The translations under genes and the position numbers were made by a program. A DNA stretch of 64,000 bases, from assembly GCA_964624235.1 (NCBI GenBank), contig CAZUXY010000015.1, forward strand, positions 1 to 64,000. The letters are read 5' to 3'. Within the stretch, counting starts at the first letter, position 1. The number at the start of each line of letters is the position of its first letter. Shown one piece after another: positions 17,449 through 25,502 of the stretch. Below the pieces are notes generated by a model that was not told the DNA's origin, made no database searches, and worked only from the letters and a program-made list of their open reading frames with translations. This DNA is from CAZUXY01 sp964624235. Its GTDB lineage: Bacteria; Spirochaetota; UBA4802; UBA5368.

Positions 17449-18261
17449 ATGGCGTCGAGACAGATTTCACACATTCGAATTCTGAGCAATTGGGCAGATC
17501 ATATGAATAATCAATTGAATCATCCCTCTTCAAATACTCACAGCAAGGAATCCTGTTTACGACAGGGTTCTATTTATTCTAAGATAGACAAGCTGGAAGA
17601 AGCATTGCGGTGTTACAACGAAGCTCTTGTGCATGGTGAAGATTTTCGCATTCATTATAATATAGGAAATCTGTTTTACAGGCAGGGTAAATATAAAAAT
17701 GCAGTGCTGGAACTGGACAAATCACGGCGACTTAATGATTCTTTCGGCATGTCGGTTTTATTAATGGGGCTCAGTTTCAGCCGTATGGGTAACTACAAGG
17801 CGGCCGAAACCTGTTATGTCCGTACTCTTGAAATCATGCCGGGAAACCGCGTGGCGCTTACAGGACTTGCCTTAGTGTGCATTGAAACGGGAAGACTTGA
17901 AAAGGCCCTGAGCATTATAGACCGGCTCATAAGCGCCGACCGTAGTAACCTGAATGTGAAAAAACTCAGGGCTGATATCCTCTATAGACTCGATAAATAT
18001 GATGAATCCGCGAAAGAAATCAAAGAACTGGTTCCCTTGAATGAGCGATGCCGACACTATCATGATATAGCAAGAACCATTCCCGTGGGAGTTTATTCCG
18101 ATAGATATGGAAGTCTGGATGAAAAGATATGCGCTCTGGAATCGATCGAAGAGAAAAATCGCGGCCAGAAAATAGCACTCAGCCTTTGTTATCTGCTCAG
18201 GGGGGAAGCAAATCGCGCCATAGATTACCTGTTTGAAGCCAGGAAGATGAGCTGTAACTGA
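17449..18261 (+). CDS. Tetratricopeptide repeat protein
   Basis: A 270-residue soluble protein with several TPR units between about residues 35 and 190, seen as repeated helix pairs such as YSKIDKLEEALRCYNEAL, FYRQGKYKNAVLELDKS and SRMGNYKAAETCYVRTLEI. TPR arrays mediate protein-protein contact; no enzymatic domain is seen, and the last 70 residues carry no clear repeat. No signal peptide is evident. The start is uncertain: ATG 17449, a GTG just before it, or the internal ATG before NNQLNHPSS are all possible, with weak ribosome sites. It follows the XRE/cupin gene by about 50 bases and may be read with it. Confidence 0.75.
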   Translation: MASRQISHIRILSNWADHMNNQLNHPSSNTHSKESCLRQGSIYSKIDKLEEALRCYNEALVHGEDFRIHYNIGNLFYRQGKYKNAVLELDKSRRLNDSFGMSVLLMGLSFSRMGNYKAAETCYVRTLEIMPGNRVALTGLALVCIETGRLEKALSIIDRLISADRSNLNVKKLRADILYRLDKYDESAKEIKELVPLNERCRHYHDIARTIPVGVYSDRYGSLDEKICALESIEEKNRGQKIALSLCYLLRGEANRAIDYLFEARKMSCN

Positions 18262-18308
18262 AGAAAAGCCGTCTGTTCGACTGCCGGGACGGTGTTTGTA
18301 TATAATAC

Positions 18309-18340
18309 TTGACAATATCGCTCTATTGACTGGAGAATAC
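18309..18340 (+). promoter_or_regulatory. Weak candidate promoter of tRNA-Val
   Basis: TTGACA (18309-18314) is a consensus -35 element, but the -10 region (AGAATAC, about 18334-18340) is poor and 19 bases away. A TATAAT at 18301-18306 just upstream is an alternative -10 without a clear -35. Confidence 0.35.
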
Positions 18341-18350
18341 CTTCCCTGGA

Positions 18351-18424
18351 GGGCGATTAGCTCAGTCGGTTAGAGCGCCTGCCTCACATGCAGGAGGTCA
18401 CTGGTTCGAGTCCAGCATCGCCCA
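18351..18424 (+). tRNA. tRNA-Val (anticodon CAC)
   Basis: A complete 74-base cloverleaf. The acceptor stem is GGGCGAT (18351-18357) with ATCGCCC (18417-18423) and discriminator A at 18424; the D arm is GCTC...GAGC; the anticodon stem is CCTGC/GCAGG around the loop CTCACAT, giving anticodon CAC (codon GUG, valine); and the T arm is CTGG-TTCGAGT-CCAG. CCA is not encoded and must be added by the tRNA nucleotidyltransferase. Confidence 0.96.
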
Positions 18425-18524
18425 CATCCCTTCCCGAAAGATACCTGTTACAGGTTAAGAATGTCCGCCCGCCGTACGATAATAATAGTATAAATTGGTT
18501 ATAAGGATACCAGTATATACTATT

Positions 18525-18737
18525 ATGACAAATCCGTTATTGCTTGATGTGTTACTGCAATACAAAGAGATTACCCCGGCACAGCTGAAGAAATCTCTCA
18601 GTTTGTATCGAAAATCACATAAGCCTGTAGGTATTATCCTCGTTGAGGAAGGATATATCAGTGAAGATACACTGAAACGGTATCTTTCCATGGAATACGC
18701 CGCACTTGCAGGCTCCGTAAATACGGTCGGAGGGTAA
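18525..18737 (+). CDS. Small MshEN/GspE N-terminal-like protein
   Basis: A 70-residue protein with the look of a single MshEN-type module, the helical domain at the N-terminus of type II secretion and pilus ATPases (GspE, PilB, MshE), some of which bind cyclic di-GMP. The recognisable parts are ITPAQLKKSL and PVGIILVEEGYISEDTLKRYL. There is no ATPase domain after it: the ORF stops and galK lies convergent two bases away. ATG 18525 is preferred to an upstream TTG at 18495; the ribosome site is weak. It could be a stand-alone adaptor or the remnant of a longer gene. Confidence 0.55.
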   Translation: MTNPLLLDVLLQYKEITPAQLKKSLSLYRKSHKPVGIILVEEGYISEDTLKRYLSMEYAALAGSVNTVGG

Positions 18738-18738
18738 T

Positions 18739-19938
18739 TCAGACCGTATTCGGTGTTGATATCTGATCCGGTTCCAGTTCTCTCACCCCATCCTCCAGCG
18801 TACAATCGATTATTTCAGGTTCCCTGCCGAAAGATTCCCGGAAACGGGATTTCATTACATCGATGAATGATCCAACGCGGGGGCTTTGCACCATGGTGAT
18901 GGTGCATCCGCCGAATCCTCCTCCCATCATTCGAGATCCGCATATTCCCTCCATATCCCTGGTCCATGCGACCATCCGGTCCATTTCAGGTATGCTTACT
19001 TCAAAGAGGTCACTGAGACTGCTGTGAGAATCGTACAGGATTGCCCCTCCGGCAACTATGTCAGTTTTAATCATACTGTCATGGAATTTCATCGTTCTTT
19101 CGTTTTCCGTGACGGCATGAAGGGCCCGTTTGAACTCGATATCAGGCAACAGCCCTTTGCATTTTAAAAGATCACTGCTTTTCATATCACAGAGAAAACT
19201 GATTGGAAAACCATTACGTTGCAGTATTTTAAGGGCGTTCTCACACTGATTGCGACGTACATTGTATTCTGAATCCCTGAGGTTGTGTTTGATGCCGCTG
19301 TTGACCAGTATGAAATGCACAAGCGAGGAGTTGATCGGCAGATAAGAGTGGTTCAGATCCCTGGTGTCCAGTAGAACGGCATTGTCTCTTTTCCCATGAA
19401 TGACCGCAAACTGGTCCATGATTCCGCATGAAACGCCGGCGTAATCCCGTTCGATCCTTTGACCTATTCTTGCCAGTTCTATGGTATCTATATTCATACC
19501 CGAAATACGCATGAGCGCATATAGGGTAACAATGGAGATGGCAGCGGAACTTGAAACTCCAGCCCCTGTGGGGATAGTGCTGTAGTAGCTCAGGTCGAAA
19601 CCCGTGGAAATTCTGTTGCCTAGAATGCGAAAAGCGCCACAGGTGTAAGTCCACAACTGATCAATGACGCAGTTACTTTGCTGTATAAGTTCAAGGGAAA
19701 GTTCGGTATACTGATGGTATCCATGGTCATAACAACGCAAAAGCTGGCGTGAGTTCGGGCTGATACAGAGGAAAATTGCCTTATTCATTGCCGCAGGAAG
19801 AACTTTCCCTCCGTTGTAATCGATGTGTTCACCGATTAAGTTTATTCGGCCGGGACAGGAAAACAGGCGGACTTCGTCAGCACCATGGAATTTTTCCCTG
19901 TGTACATTGATTAAATGAGTAAAGATGCTATTCATCAT
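18739..19938 (-). CDS. galK: Galactokinase
   Basis: A 399-residue GHMP-family kinase that phosphorylates galactose at C1 with ATP, the entry step of the Leloir pathway. It shows the galactokinase signature GRINLIGEHIDYNGG near residue 30, the ATP-binding loop GAGVSSSAAIS near 125, the catalytic region CGIMDQFAVIHG, and the C-terminal GHMP motif GGGFGGCTITM near 345. Length is normal. Two adjacent ATG codons (19938 and 19935) are possible starts. No other gal gene is nearby; transcription converges on the small MshEN-like gene. Confidence 0.95.
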   Translation of the reverse strand: MMNSIFTHLINVHREKFHGADEVRLFSCPGRINLIGEHIDYNGGKVLPAAMNKAIFLCISPNSRQLLRCYDHGYHQYTELSLELIQQSNCVIDQLWTYTCGAFRILGNRISTGFDLSYYSTIPTGAGVSSSAAISIVTLYALMRISGMNIDTIELARIGQRIERDYAGVSCGIMDQFAVIHGKRDNAVLLDTRDLNHSYLPINSSLVHFILVNSGIKHNLRDSEYNVRRNQCENALKILQRNGFPISFLCDMKSSDLLKCKGLLPDIEFKRALHAVTENERTMKFHDSMIKTDIVAGGAILYDSHSSLSDLFEVSIPEMDRMVAWTRDMEGICGSRMMGGGFGGCTITMVQSPRVGSFIDVMKSRFRESFGREPEIIDCTLEDGVRELEPDQISTPNTV

Positions 19939-20059
19939 GGGGGTGCCCCTTAATAAAACGAGGTTTTCGGCATGAAGTCATATGGGGTTCGAATTTGAAA
20001 TAATTGTTCAAACACGATCGGGAAACCGCATGCTGCATGGTTACCCGGAAACAGTTCAA

Positions 20060-20962
20060 TTACTGTGCAAGGAGGTAGGATATAATCTTAATCCCCGGTT
20101 CGGTTACGGCTATCTTTACCTGTCGGGAACTCCGCTCATCTGTGTATCGGATAATACCGAAATGCTTCAGCCATGTGAAAAAATAGAAATCAAGAAAGGA
20201 TATCAGATACAAATCATTGCTGTTACCGAAACCCGTGAGTTCAAAAAACTCGTTGGCGACTGAAGACAGAGGGAAATACCCGGTCCTTTTATTACACAGA
20301 TCGGCTAAAATGGTTCTTGATCGCTTCAGTTCACGGGCAGCTTCAGGTATTGAGGGGAAAATATCTTCCCATTTTACCCTGTTCCAGAATGACGTCAGCA
20401 AATGCACATAAAGACTTCCTTTGTCATATACTTTCTCGGAAATCGCCGCGAAACCGTTTCTATTAATCAACAACCGGGCCATTTTTAGAATTATTATCGC
20501 CTGTTTGATATAAATGGTAAGCAAATCCAGATCAGCCGTTTCTGCGTACATTTCAGTAGATGTAATCTTCTGGGAGCAGAATTCGTAGAATTCAGGGCAA
20601 AGCCTGTTGTCGGTTCCCATGGTAAACCGGTTGTTTTGAATCTGTTCTATCAAAAAACCGCATAACCGTGATGCAAAGCAGTCCTGAAGATTGATTTGAA
20701 AGGGGTCATCATCGATAATCGCGGCGATAACAGCATAGTTTTTATCCCGGACAGGTACGTTTTTATAGAAAAAATCATCATACTCCCTGTGGATTTCGTT
20801 GCCGTTATAAAAAGACATGCCCATTCTGCGGGTGATGCAGCAATGATCGCGTCTTTCTCTTATTGAGTACCTGGTCGCGGTATCCGTATATACTGTCCGT
20901 TTTGATGCTGTATTAATTTCCTCAGCATGATGTTTCATTATAACACCAGGAGTAGATTTCAT
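20060..20962 (-). CDS. Uncharacterised protein with a C-terminal winged-helix-like part
   Basis: A 300-residue soluble protein I cannot assign. The middle (about 60-190) is mostly helical, with YTDTATRYSIRERRDHC early on. The last 90 residues (YFPLSSVANEFFELTGFG, WLKHFGIIRYTDERSS, TEPGIKIISYLL) have the pattern of a winged helix, including a hydrophobic wing strand before the final helix. I chose ATG 20962, after GGGAGA; the frame is open further to a TTG at 21022. An open frame of 93 codons on the opposite strand (19982-20263) overlaps its 3' end and lacks a ribosome site; I treat it as a shadow, but the choice is not certain. Confidence 0.6.
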   Translation of the reverse strand: MKSTPGVIMKHHAEEINTASKRTVYTDTATRYSIRERRDHCCITRRMGMSFYNGNEIHREYDDFFYKNVPVRDKNYAVIAAIIDDDPFQINLQDCFASRLCGFLIEQIQNNRFTMGTDNRLCPEFYEFCSQKITSTEMYAETADLDLLTIYIKQAIIILKMARLLINRNGFAAISEKVYDKGSLYVHLLTSFWNRVKWEDIFPSIPEAARELKRSRTILADLCNKRTGYFPLSSVANEFFELTGFGNSNDLYLISFLDFYFFTWLKHFGIIRYTDERSSRQVKIAVTEPGIKIISYLLAQ

Positions 20963-21254
20963 TTCTGGATGATTCTCCCTGTTTCTGTATGTTGTTTTTC
21001 GGAATGAAGAACAGGTGAACAAGTATGCTCATTATGAAATTAATTGATAAACATGTATATGTAAATTAATTTAAAGTCAATTAATTTTTATTGGTATTTT
21101 GTTAAAAAAATGTTTTTGAGATATTTATACCAGGAATGGAGCCGGGTTCAACCATAAGGAAGCGGAAAGGATTATTCACCGTTTTCAGTATTCATGTTCA
21201 TAAAAAAGAAATTAATTGAGTGCTATTGTTTTGAAATTTTCCGAAAACATTAAA

Positions 21255-21425
21255 ATGGAAAATAATCTTGATATATTACTCTTTTGTCGAATTATGGTCT
21301 CTTTTAACAGCGCTTTATCGGGAATTTTGGCTTTTTGGTATCTGATTTTTCATGGTTATACAGTATTTACGCTGTGCGTGATTGCGGTTGTTGTAGATCA
21401 GAAAATTACACGGAAAATGATTTAA
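21255..21425 (+). CDS. Possible small membrane protein before the M28 peptidase
   Basis: The roughly 470-base gap before the peptidase contains this 56-codon frame with one or two strongly hydrophobic stretches (ALSGILAFWYLIF, TVFTLCVIAVVV) and a basic end. It stops nine bases before the preferred peptidase start. It may be an independent small membrane protein translated in tandem, or the former N-terminal anchor of the peptidase split by a frameshift. No good ribosome site is visible. The rest of the gap is AT-rich; TTGACT at 21075-21080 on the minus strand is a weak promoter candidate for the gene at 20060-20962. Confidence 0.35.
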   Translation: MENNLDILLFCRIMVSFNSALSGILAFWYLIFHGYTVFTLCVIAVVVDQKITRKMI

Positions 21426-21433
21426 GACTGGTT

Positions 21434-22363
21434 ATGTTGAACAAGGTGTTTTTGCGGGACGCGAAGCAGAAAAAGGAAATACTGGAAAACAGTAAAAGCA
21501 TAGTACGGTATCTTGCCGTCTCTCTCGGGGAAAGAACACTACGCAAATACGAAAATCTGCAGGAAAGCTCACGCTTTATCAAAAACCGTTTTTCCCGGCA
21601 TGTGTATCCTGTACTTGAAGAGGAATATTACATAAATGACCGAAAGGTTTGCAATATTGTTACCGATGTTCCTGGTTATGAACATCCCGAAAGGATTGTA
21701 GTGATCGGCGCCCATTATGACACCGTTGAGGATACTCCAGGGGCGGATGATAATGCGACGGGTATTGCCGCTCTGCTGGAACTGCACCGGCTTTTCGCCC
21801 CCCTCAGGTGCCGCAGGACCCTCCGATTCATAGCTTTTACCTTAGAGGAACCCCCTTTTTTCCAGGGGGAAAACATGGGAAGCATGGTTTATGCACGAAA
21901 AGCCAAAAAAAGAAAGGATCCGATTGAATTAATGGTCTGTCTCGAAATGATGGGATATGCAGGTAAAAAATTTCCGCAGAATGTCCCTTTCAGGAATATG
22001 GCGGAAAAGCTTCCGGCAAAGGGAGATTTTCTCGCGGTTGTTTCGCTGCCTTCTTCCGCATCATTTACCTATACCTGGAAAAAAATTTATGACACTGTTT
22101 CCAGAACTCCCATTGTGGATATCGTAGGACCTTCTTCCATTCCGGGAATCACCCATTCCGACCATTATTCTTTCAGTCATCACGGTTTCCCCGCCATCAT
22201 GCTGACCGATACGGCGTTTTACAGGAATACACATTATCATACCGAACAAGACACCTTTGAAACCATCAATTTCAGGTTTCTCGCCGATCATATTTATTCA
22301 ACGTTTCAGGCGTTGAAAGAACTGGCTAACCGGCAAAACCTTACAGGTGTGGAAGGAGAGTGA
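21434..22363 (+). CDS. M28-family zinc metallopeptidase
   Basis: A 309-residue M28 aminopeptidase-like protein with a two-zinc active site. The metal and catalytic residues can be seen in IGAHYDTVEDTPGADDNATG (His, Asp and bridging Asp), FTLEEPP (catalytic Glu and ligand Glu), GITHSDHYSF and NTHYHTEQDT (final His). Members of the family release N-terminal amino acids from peptides. No signal peptide is in this reading, yet a hydrophobic ORF ends nine bases upstream and may once have supplied it. The frame is open back to a TTG at 21335, but the extra residues (rich in Cys and Asn) look non-native, so ATG 21434 is preferred. Confidence 0.85.
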   Translation: MLNKVFLRDAKQKKEILENSKSIVRYLAVSLGERTLRKYENLQESSRFIKNRFSRHVYPVLEEEYYINDRKVCNIVTDVPGYEHPERIVVIGAHYDTVEDTPGADDNATGIAALLELHRLFAPLRCRRTLRFIAFTLEEPPFFQGENMGSMVYARKAKKRKDPIELMVCLEMMGYAGKKFPQNVPFRNMAEKLPAKGDFLAVVSLPSSASFTYTWKKIYDTVSRTPIVDIVGPSSIPGITHSDHYSFSHHGFPAIMLTDTAFYRNTHYHTEQDTFETINFRFLADHIYSTFQALKELANRQNLTGVEGE

Positions 22364-22399
22364 TTTTTTATATGTGAGGGGATTAGAATTGAGCATCGA

Positions 22400-22603
22400 A
22401 TGGAATGCAAAAGTGAAATAAACCTGAAAAAATGCAACTACACTTATGAATCCTGTCAGCGTAAGGGTGCATGCTGCGACTGCCTGAATTATCATATCAG
22501 ATCCAGGGAACTCCCCGCGTGCTGTTTTCCCGCTGATGCTGAATCCACCTACGATCGCTCATTTGAACATTTTGCGCGATTGGTTGGTTCAGGCCGCGTA
22601 TAA
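22400..22603 (+). CDS. Small cysteine-rich DUF6485-type protein
   Basis: A 67-residue protein with the cysteine pattern of the DUF6485 family: CKSEINLKKCNYTYESC, KGACCDCLNYH and ELPACCFPADAE followed by the conserved TYDRSFEHF. The number and spacing of cysteines suggests zinc or iron-sulfur binding; the function is unknown. It lies 36 bases after the M28 peptidase gene on the same strand and converges with the FTR-like gene. Confidence 0.8.
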   Translation: MECKSEINLKKCNYTYESCQRKGACCDCLNYHIRSRELPACCFPADAESTYDRSFEHFARLVGSGRV

Positions 22604-22614
22604 ACGCCGCCCTT

Positions 22615-23130
22615 TTACATGAATCTTTCAAAACGATCCTTTTTTGCCTTGCAGACCGGGCATGTTTCAGGCGGTGCATCCCTGGCGCAGAGATATCCGC
22701 AGACTTTACACCTCCAGACTGGGAAAGAAAGACTGCCGAAAGCAGACATGGATCGTGATTTTACGTTATTAATTTTTCGTTCTTCTTCAGTGGGTCTGCG
22801 TTCAGGTATAGAATGAGGTTTAACCTCCCCGTTGATGACGGATTGAGATACGTAGAGCGCGCAATAACAGGTATTATAATCGGTCAGATCGGCGTCGCGA
22901 TAGTCGCAGGGGCAGATTATATCCAGATCGTCAATTTTTTTGCCCGATGCAAGCCTGCAGGGACATGCCCAGTATCCGTATCTCTTTTCGTTGATGAGCA
23001 GTCCTTTAACCAGTTCAATGGTAAAAGCACGGTCGGGATTCAGATGATATCCGGCCGCTTCGGCGTCGGAATGCAGTTTTTTATAGAGTTTCTCAATATC
23101 CTCGGGAAGTAATTGATCTGTAGTGTTCAT
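22615..23130 (-). CDS. Ferredoxin-thioredoxin reductase catalytic subunit with C-terminal rubredoxin-like ribbon
   Basis: A 171-residue redox protein. Residues 10-100 match the catalytic subunit of ferredoxin:thioredoxin reductase, with CPC at 56-58, CPC at 73-75 and CYC at 88-90; in this family they hold a [4Fe-4S] cluster next to a redox-active disulfide. The second residue pair is CYC instead of the usual CHC. Residues 138-171 form a rubredoxin/zinc-ribbon (CKVC at 141-144, CPVC at 157-160). The variable FTR subunit is absent. The start overlaps the glutaredoxin stop by four bases (ATGA), so the glutaredoxin is the likely partner that receives electrons; the role of the rubredoxin part as donor is inference. 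Confidence 0.9.
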   Translation of the reverse strand: MNTTDQLLPEDIEKLYKKLHSDAEAAGYHLNPDRAFTIELVKGLLINEKRYGYWACPCRLASGKKIDDLDIICPCDYRDADLTDYNTCYCALYVSQSVINGEVKPHSIPERRPTEEERKINNVKSRSMSAFGSLSFPVWRCKVCGYLCARDAPPETCPVCKAKKDRFERFM

Positions 23131-23411
23131 ACGCCGATCTCTTTCATAATGCGGTTCTCGTCGAATCCTACAATACAGGCTGCATCATTAATTACAATGG
23201 TGGGAAATGATCCCTGGGGGTTCCACTTTTTCATTTCTTCCTTGGTGAATTTCGTTTCATCTGCCGCAAGCTGGTCTACGTATACATAATGGTATTCCAC
23301 GCCAAGTTCATCGAGCAGCGAACGCGTTTTTTTGCACCATACGCAGGTACTGAGCGCGTAAAGTATGATTTTACCCTTATTCTTACCGTCAACACGGGTC
23401 AAATTCGCCAT
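23127..23411 (-). CDS. Glutaredoxin-like thiol oxidoreductase
   Basis: A 94-residue glutaredoxin/NrdH-type protein. The active site is CVWC near residue 22 in LYALSTCVWCKKT, the cis-proline is in GSFPTIVI, and the glutathione-site end reads GFDENRI. ATG 23411 follows a good AGGAG; the frame is open further upstream but without a ribosome site. It is the first gene of a two-gene overlapping unit with the FTR-like protein, which makes a ferredoxin-driven disulfide-reducing pair likely. Confidence 0.88.
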   Translation of the reverse strand: MANLTRVDGKNKGKIILYALSTCVWCKKTRSLLDELGVEYHYVYVDQLAADETKFTKEEMKKWNPQGSFPTIVINDAACIVGFDENRIMKEIGV

Positions 23412-23614
23412 AAAGGAACTCCTGTATGAGTGATCAGAGAAAGTATTTATTTTTAGTATAGGTTTAATCGGTACTGTCAAACAGAATTCGATATAATCGA
23501 TGAACATTATAACAAGGAATGAATACTAATAATTTTTTTTATGGCCACTGAATAATGGTTGCCTTCGATTTTCCCCCTTTTTATCTTTGTTCATTATCAA
23601 ACGTGGTTAAAACT

Positions 23615-23656
23615 TTGATCAAGATCAAGGCAGGTTGTCCTGTCTTTTCTTAATTA
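23615..23656 (+). promoter_or_regulatory. FNR/CRP-type box and promoter
   Basis: TTGAT-CAAG-ATCAA (23615-23628) is a perfect match to the FNR consensus TTGAT-N4-ATCAA. About 22 bases downstream TAATTA (23651-23656) fits a -10 element, so the box would centre near -41.5, the class II activator position. It precedes the exported paralogue pair at 23701-24876. Confidence 0.7.
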
Positions 23657-23700
23657 ATTCTTTATTTTTAAATGATATTTATTAGCGAGGAGGTTACTCA

Positions 23701-24198
23701 ATGAGAACCGATCTGAGTTTCTTGAGAAGCGCTTTCATTGTGATGGTTGCCTTGTTGGTAGTTTCGTTAACCAGTCTTACCGCCGAAGATGACGCTCATT
23801 TTATTCAGCAGGATGATTATTTCATCGCCGGTAAAGCCATGGGCGGCAATACGTGGATACGGGTAGACTTGGCAAAGATGATAACTCCTCCCGACATAAA
23901 AACCAAAAATGAAGGGAAATTCATGCAGATCGGTGACGGGAAGGAAGTATGGACGAAGTATTTCTGGAAAACCAGAGTGGCGGTTCCAGCGGATATAAAG
24001 ATAGGCACCCTTGTAATCGTACTGGATATCGCAGGTGATGAAAGCATATACCGGGCTCCGGAGAATTATGAAGAGGCCAAAACAACGGCCTGGTTCATGG
24101 CAAAAATCACCGATATTTCAGATCTTTACAAGGGATATGTAATGGTTTCCGGTGGGTATAAAGTCAATCCGAAAGCCATCAGGGTTATTCTGAAGTAA
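23701..24198 (+). CDS. Exported protein of unknown function, paralogue 1
   Basis: A 165-residue secreted protein. Residues 1-28 are a clear signal peptide (basic start, hydrophobic core, SLTA before EDDA). The mature part has no domain I recognise; it contains conserved pieces NTWIRVDLAKM, NEGKFMQIGDGKE, YRAPENYEEA and the closing GYVMVSGGYKV, all shared with the next gene. It is mostly beta-like and lacks cysteine. The ATG at 23701 follows a strong AGGAGG, and an FNR-type box with a -10 element lies 70-85 bases upstream, so expression is probably switched on without oxygen. Confidence 0.8.
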   Translation: MRTDLSFLRSAFIVMVALLVVSLTSLTAEDDAHFIQQDDYFIAGKAMGGNTWIRVDLAKMITPPDIKTKNEGKFMQIGDGKEVWTKYFWKTRVAVPADIKIGTLVIVLDIAGDESIYRAPENYEEAKTTAWFMAKITDISDLYKGYVMVSGGYKVNPKAIRVILK

Positions 24199-24258
24199 AA
24201 AGCATATAAGATTGTCACCTCTTCGGTGAGATTATTAATGATTGCAGGAGGGATTAAA

Positions 24259-24876
24259 GTGAGAAAGTTCAGCTTATTAATGATTTCTGGGGTTTTTATA
24301 CTGGTTATGACCGGTTGCGGGGGAGGGGGAACGCGTGACAGTATTAAATCGGAATTATTCGGACGCGTTGCCGATAAAGCCACCAATTTAACCCTGAACA
24401 AGGACGACGGTTCGGTTGCCGCCGCGAAGAAACCTAAAAGTTACGGTAAAGGGGCCGCAGGAGATGCTCATTTTGTCCAGGCGGAAGACTATTTTGTCTC
24501 TGACAAAACCCTTGGGAGTAATACCTGGATACGGTGTGATCTCGCCAAAATGGTGACAGCTCCCGGGCCGCAGACGAAAAATGAAGGTAAATTCATGCGC
24601 ATATCCGACGGGAAAGAAATCTGGACCAGGCATTACTGGTCGACCCGTATTGCCGCAAAAGCCGATATACGGCTGGGTGCGATCGTTATAGCCTTTGATA
24701 TGCAGGGAAATGAAAGTGTATATCGTGCACCGGAGAACCTGGAAGAAGCGCAGACCAACGCATGGTTTATGGCAAAGATTACCGATACCTCACAACTTCA
24801 TAAGGGATACGTTATGGTTTCGGGTGGTTACAAAGTGGATGTTGAAAACCTTAGAGTTGCCGTAGTTAAAAGATAG
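24259..24876 (+). CDS. Lipoprotein of unknown function, paralogue 2
   Basis: A 205-residue lipoprotein and paralogue of the preceding gene. It starts with GTG at 24259 after AGGAGG; the signal MRKFSLLMISGVFILVM ends in the lipobox MTGC, so Cys20 would be lipidated. A linker of about 65 residues then leads to a copy of the same 130-residue domain (NTWIRCDLAKM, NEGKFMRISDGKE, YRAPENLEEA, GYVMVSGGYKV). The two genes thus deliver one domain in a soluble and a membrane-anchored form. They are 60 bases apart and are probably read from the FNR-box promoter. The function is unknown. Confidence 0.8.
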   Translation: MRKFSLLMISGVFILVMTGCGGGGTRDSIKSELFGRVADKATNLTLNKDDGSVAAAKKPKSYGKGAAGDAHFVQAEDYFVSDKTLGSNTWIRCDLAKMVTAPGPQTKNEGKFMRISDGKEIWTRHYWSTRIAAKADIRLGAIVIAFDMQGNESVYRAPENLEEAQTNAWFMAKITDTSQLHKGYVMVSGGYKVDVENLRVAVVKR

Positions 24877-24888
24877 TTTAATAACCGG

Positions 24889-24919
24889 GGTCCCGGTGTG
24901 TCGAATCCGCACCGGGACC
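24889..24919 (+). terminator. Hairpin after the paralogue pair
   Basis: GGTCCCGGTG (24889-24898) pairs perfectly with CACCGGGACC (24910-24919) around an 11-base loop. The following tract (ATATTCATT) is only moderately T-rich, so termination may be incomplete. Confidence 0.55.
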
Positions 24920-24951
24920 ATATTCATTACCCTCCATAATTAATCTTCAGC

Positions 24952-25368
24952 ATGGATCCTTTCATTATCACACTGGGCTTTATAATGGCAGTTATCATAC
25001 TGGGGATCGCTCTTGCGGTTTTTAGAAAAAAGCATGGTGGATTATCGGAAAAAATATTAAAGGATCAGTTATCTACGGCGGCCAGCTCCTCAAAAAATTT
25101 CCCCTGTATACTGTGCGGTACCCTTTTGACCCCCGGCAAAAGGATGAAATCCACGGCTTTGACAGCAGGAGACGAAAAGATCGTTCACCTCTATGGATGC
25201 CCTTACTGTTTCGGTGTTACAGCGGTATTGGAAAGGAAGTGCCCCCTGTGTCACCGTATACTGGGGAATAATGAATTTATGGTGGGGAAAATGCGCAATA
25301 CCGGGAAAGGAAAGCCTCATCTCTCGATAGCGGGTTGTTCGGTGTGTGCATTCGATAAAAATGTATAA
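24952..25368 (+). CDS. Membrane-anchored cysteine-rich zinc-ribbon-like protein
   Basis: A 138-residue protein of unknown function. One N-terminal membrane segment (residues 4-24, FIITLGFIMAVIILGIALAV) is followed by a basic KK and a cytoplasmic domain with four CxxC pairs (CILC, CPYC, CPLC, CSVC), which suggests two zinc ribbons or a treble-clef pair. No catalytic motif is seen. The ribosome site is weak. It follows the paralogue hairpin by 30 bases. The 134 bases after it hold nothing I can identify. Confidence 0.65.
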   Translation: MDPFIITLGFIMAVIILGIALAVFRKKHGGLSEKILKDQLSTAASSSKNFPCILCGTLLTPGKRMKSTALTAGDEKIVHLYGCPYCFGVTAVLERKCPLCHRILGNNEFMVGKMRNTGKGKPHLSIAGCSVCAFDKNV

Positions 25369-25502
25369 CGTGCGGTTTTTTAATTGTTACCCTCTATTAC
25401 TTCTTCACGGGTAGCATATTCGTATCCGCCGTCTGGACAGGGTATATGGTTCATGTCTGTTAAAATGAGTACTCGAAATCCCTAATATAAGGAATAACCT
25501 TA

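Noticed and set aside
19982..20263. 93-codon plus-strand frame beside galK
   Set aside because: It overlaps the 3' end of the 300-residue minus-strand gene, has no ribosome site, and the opposite frame shows a better domain pattern. Kept in mind as uncertain.
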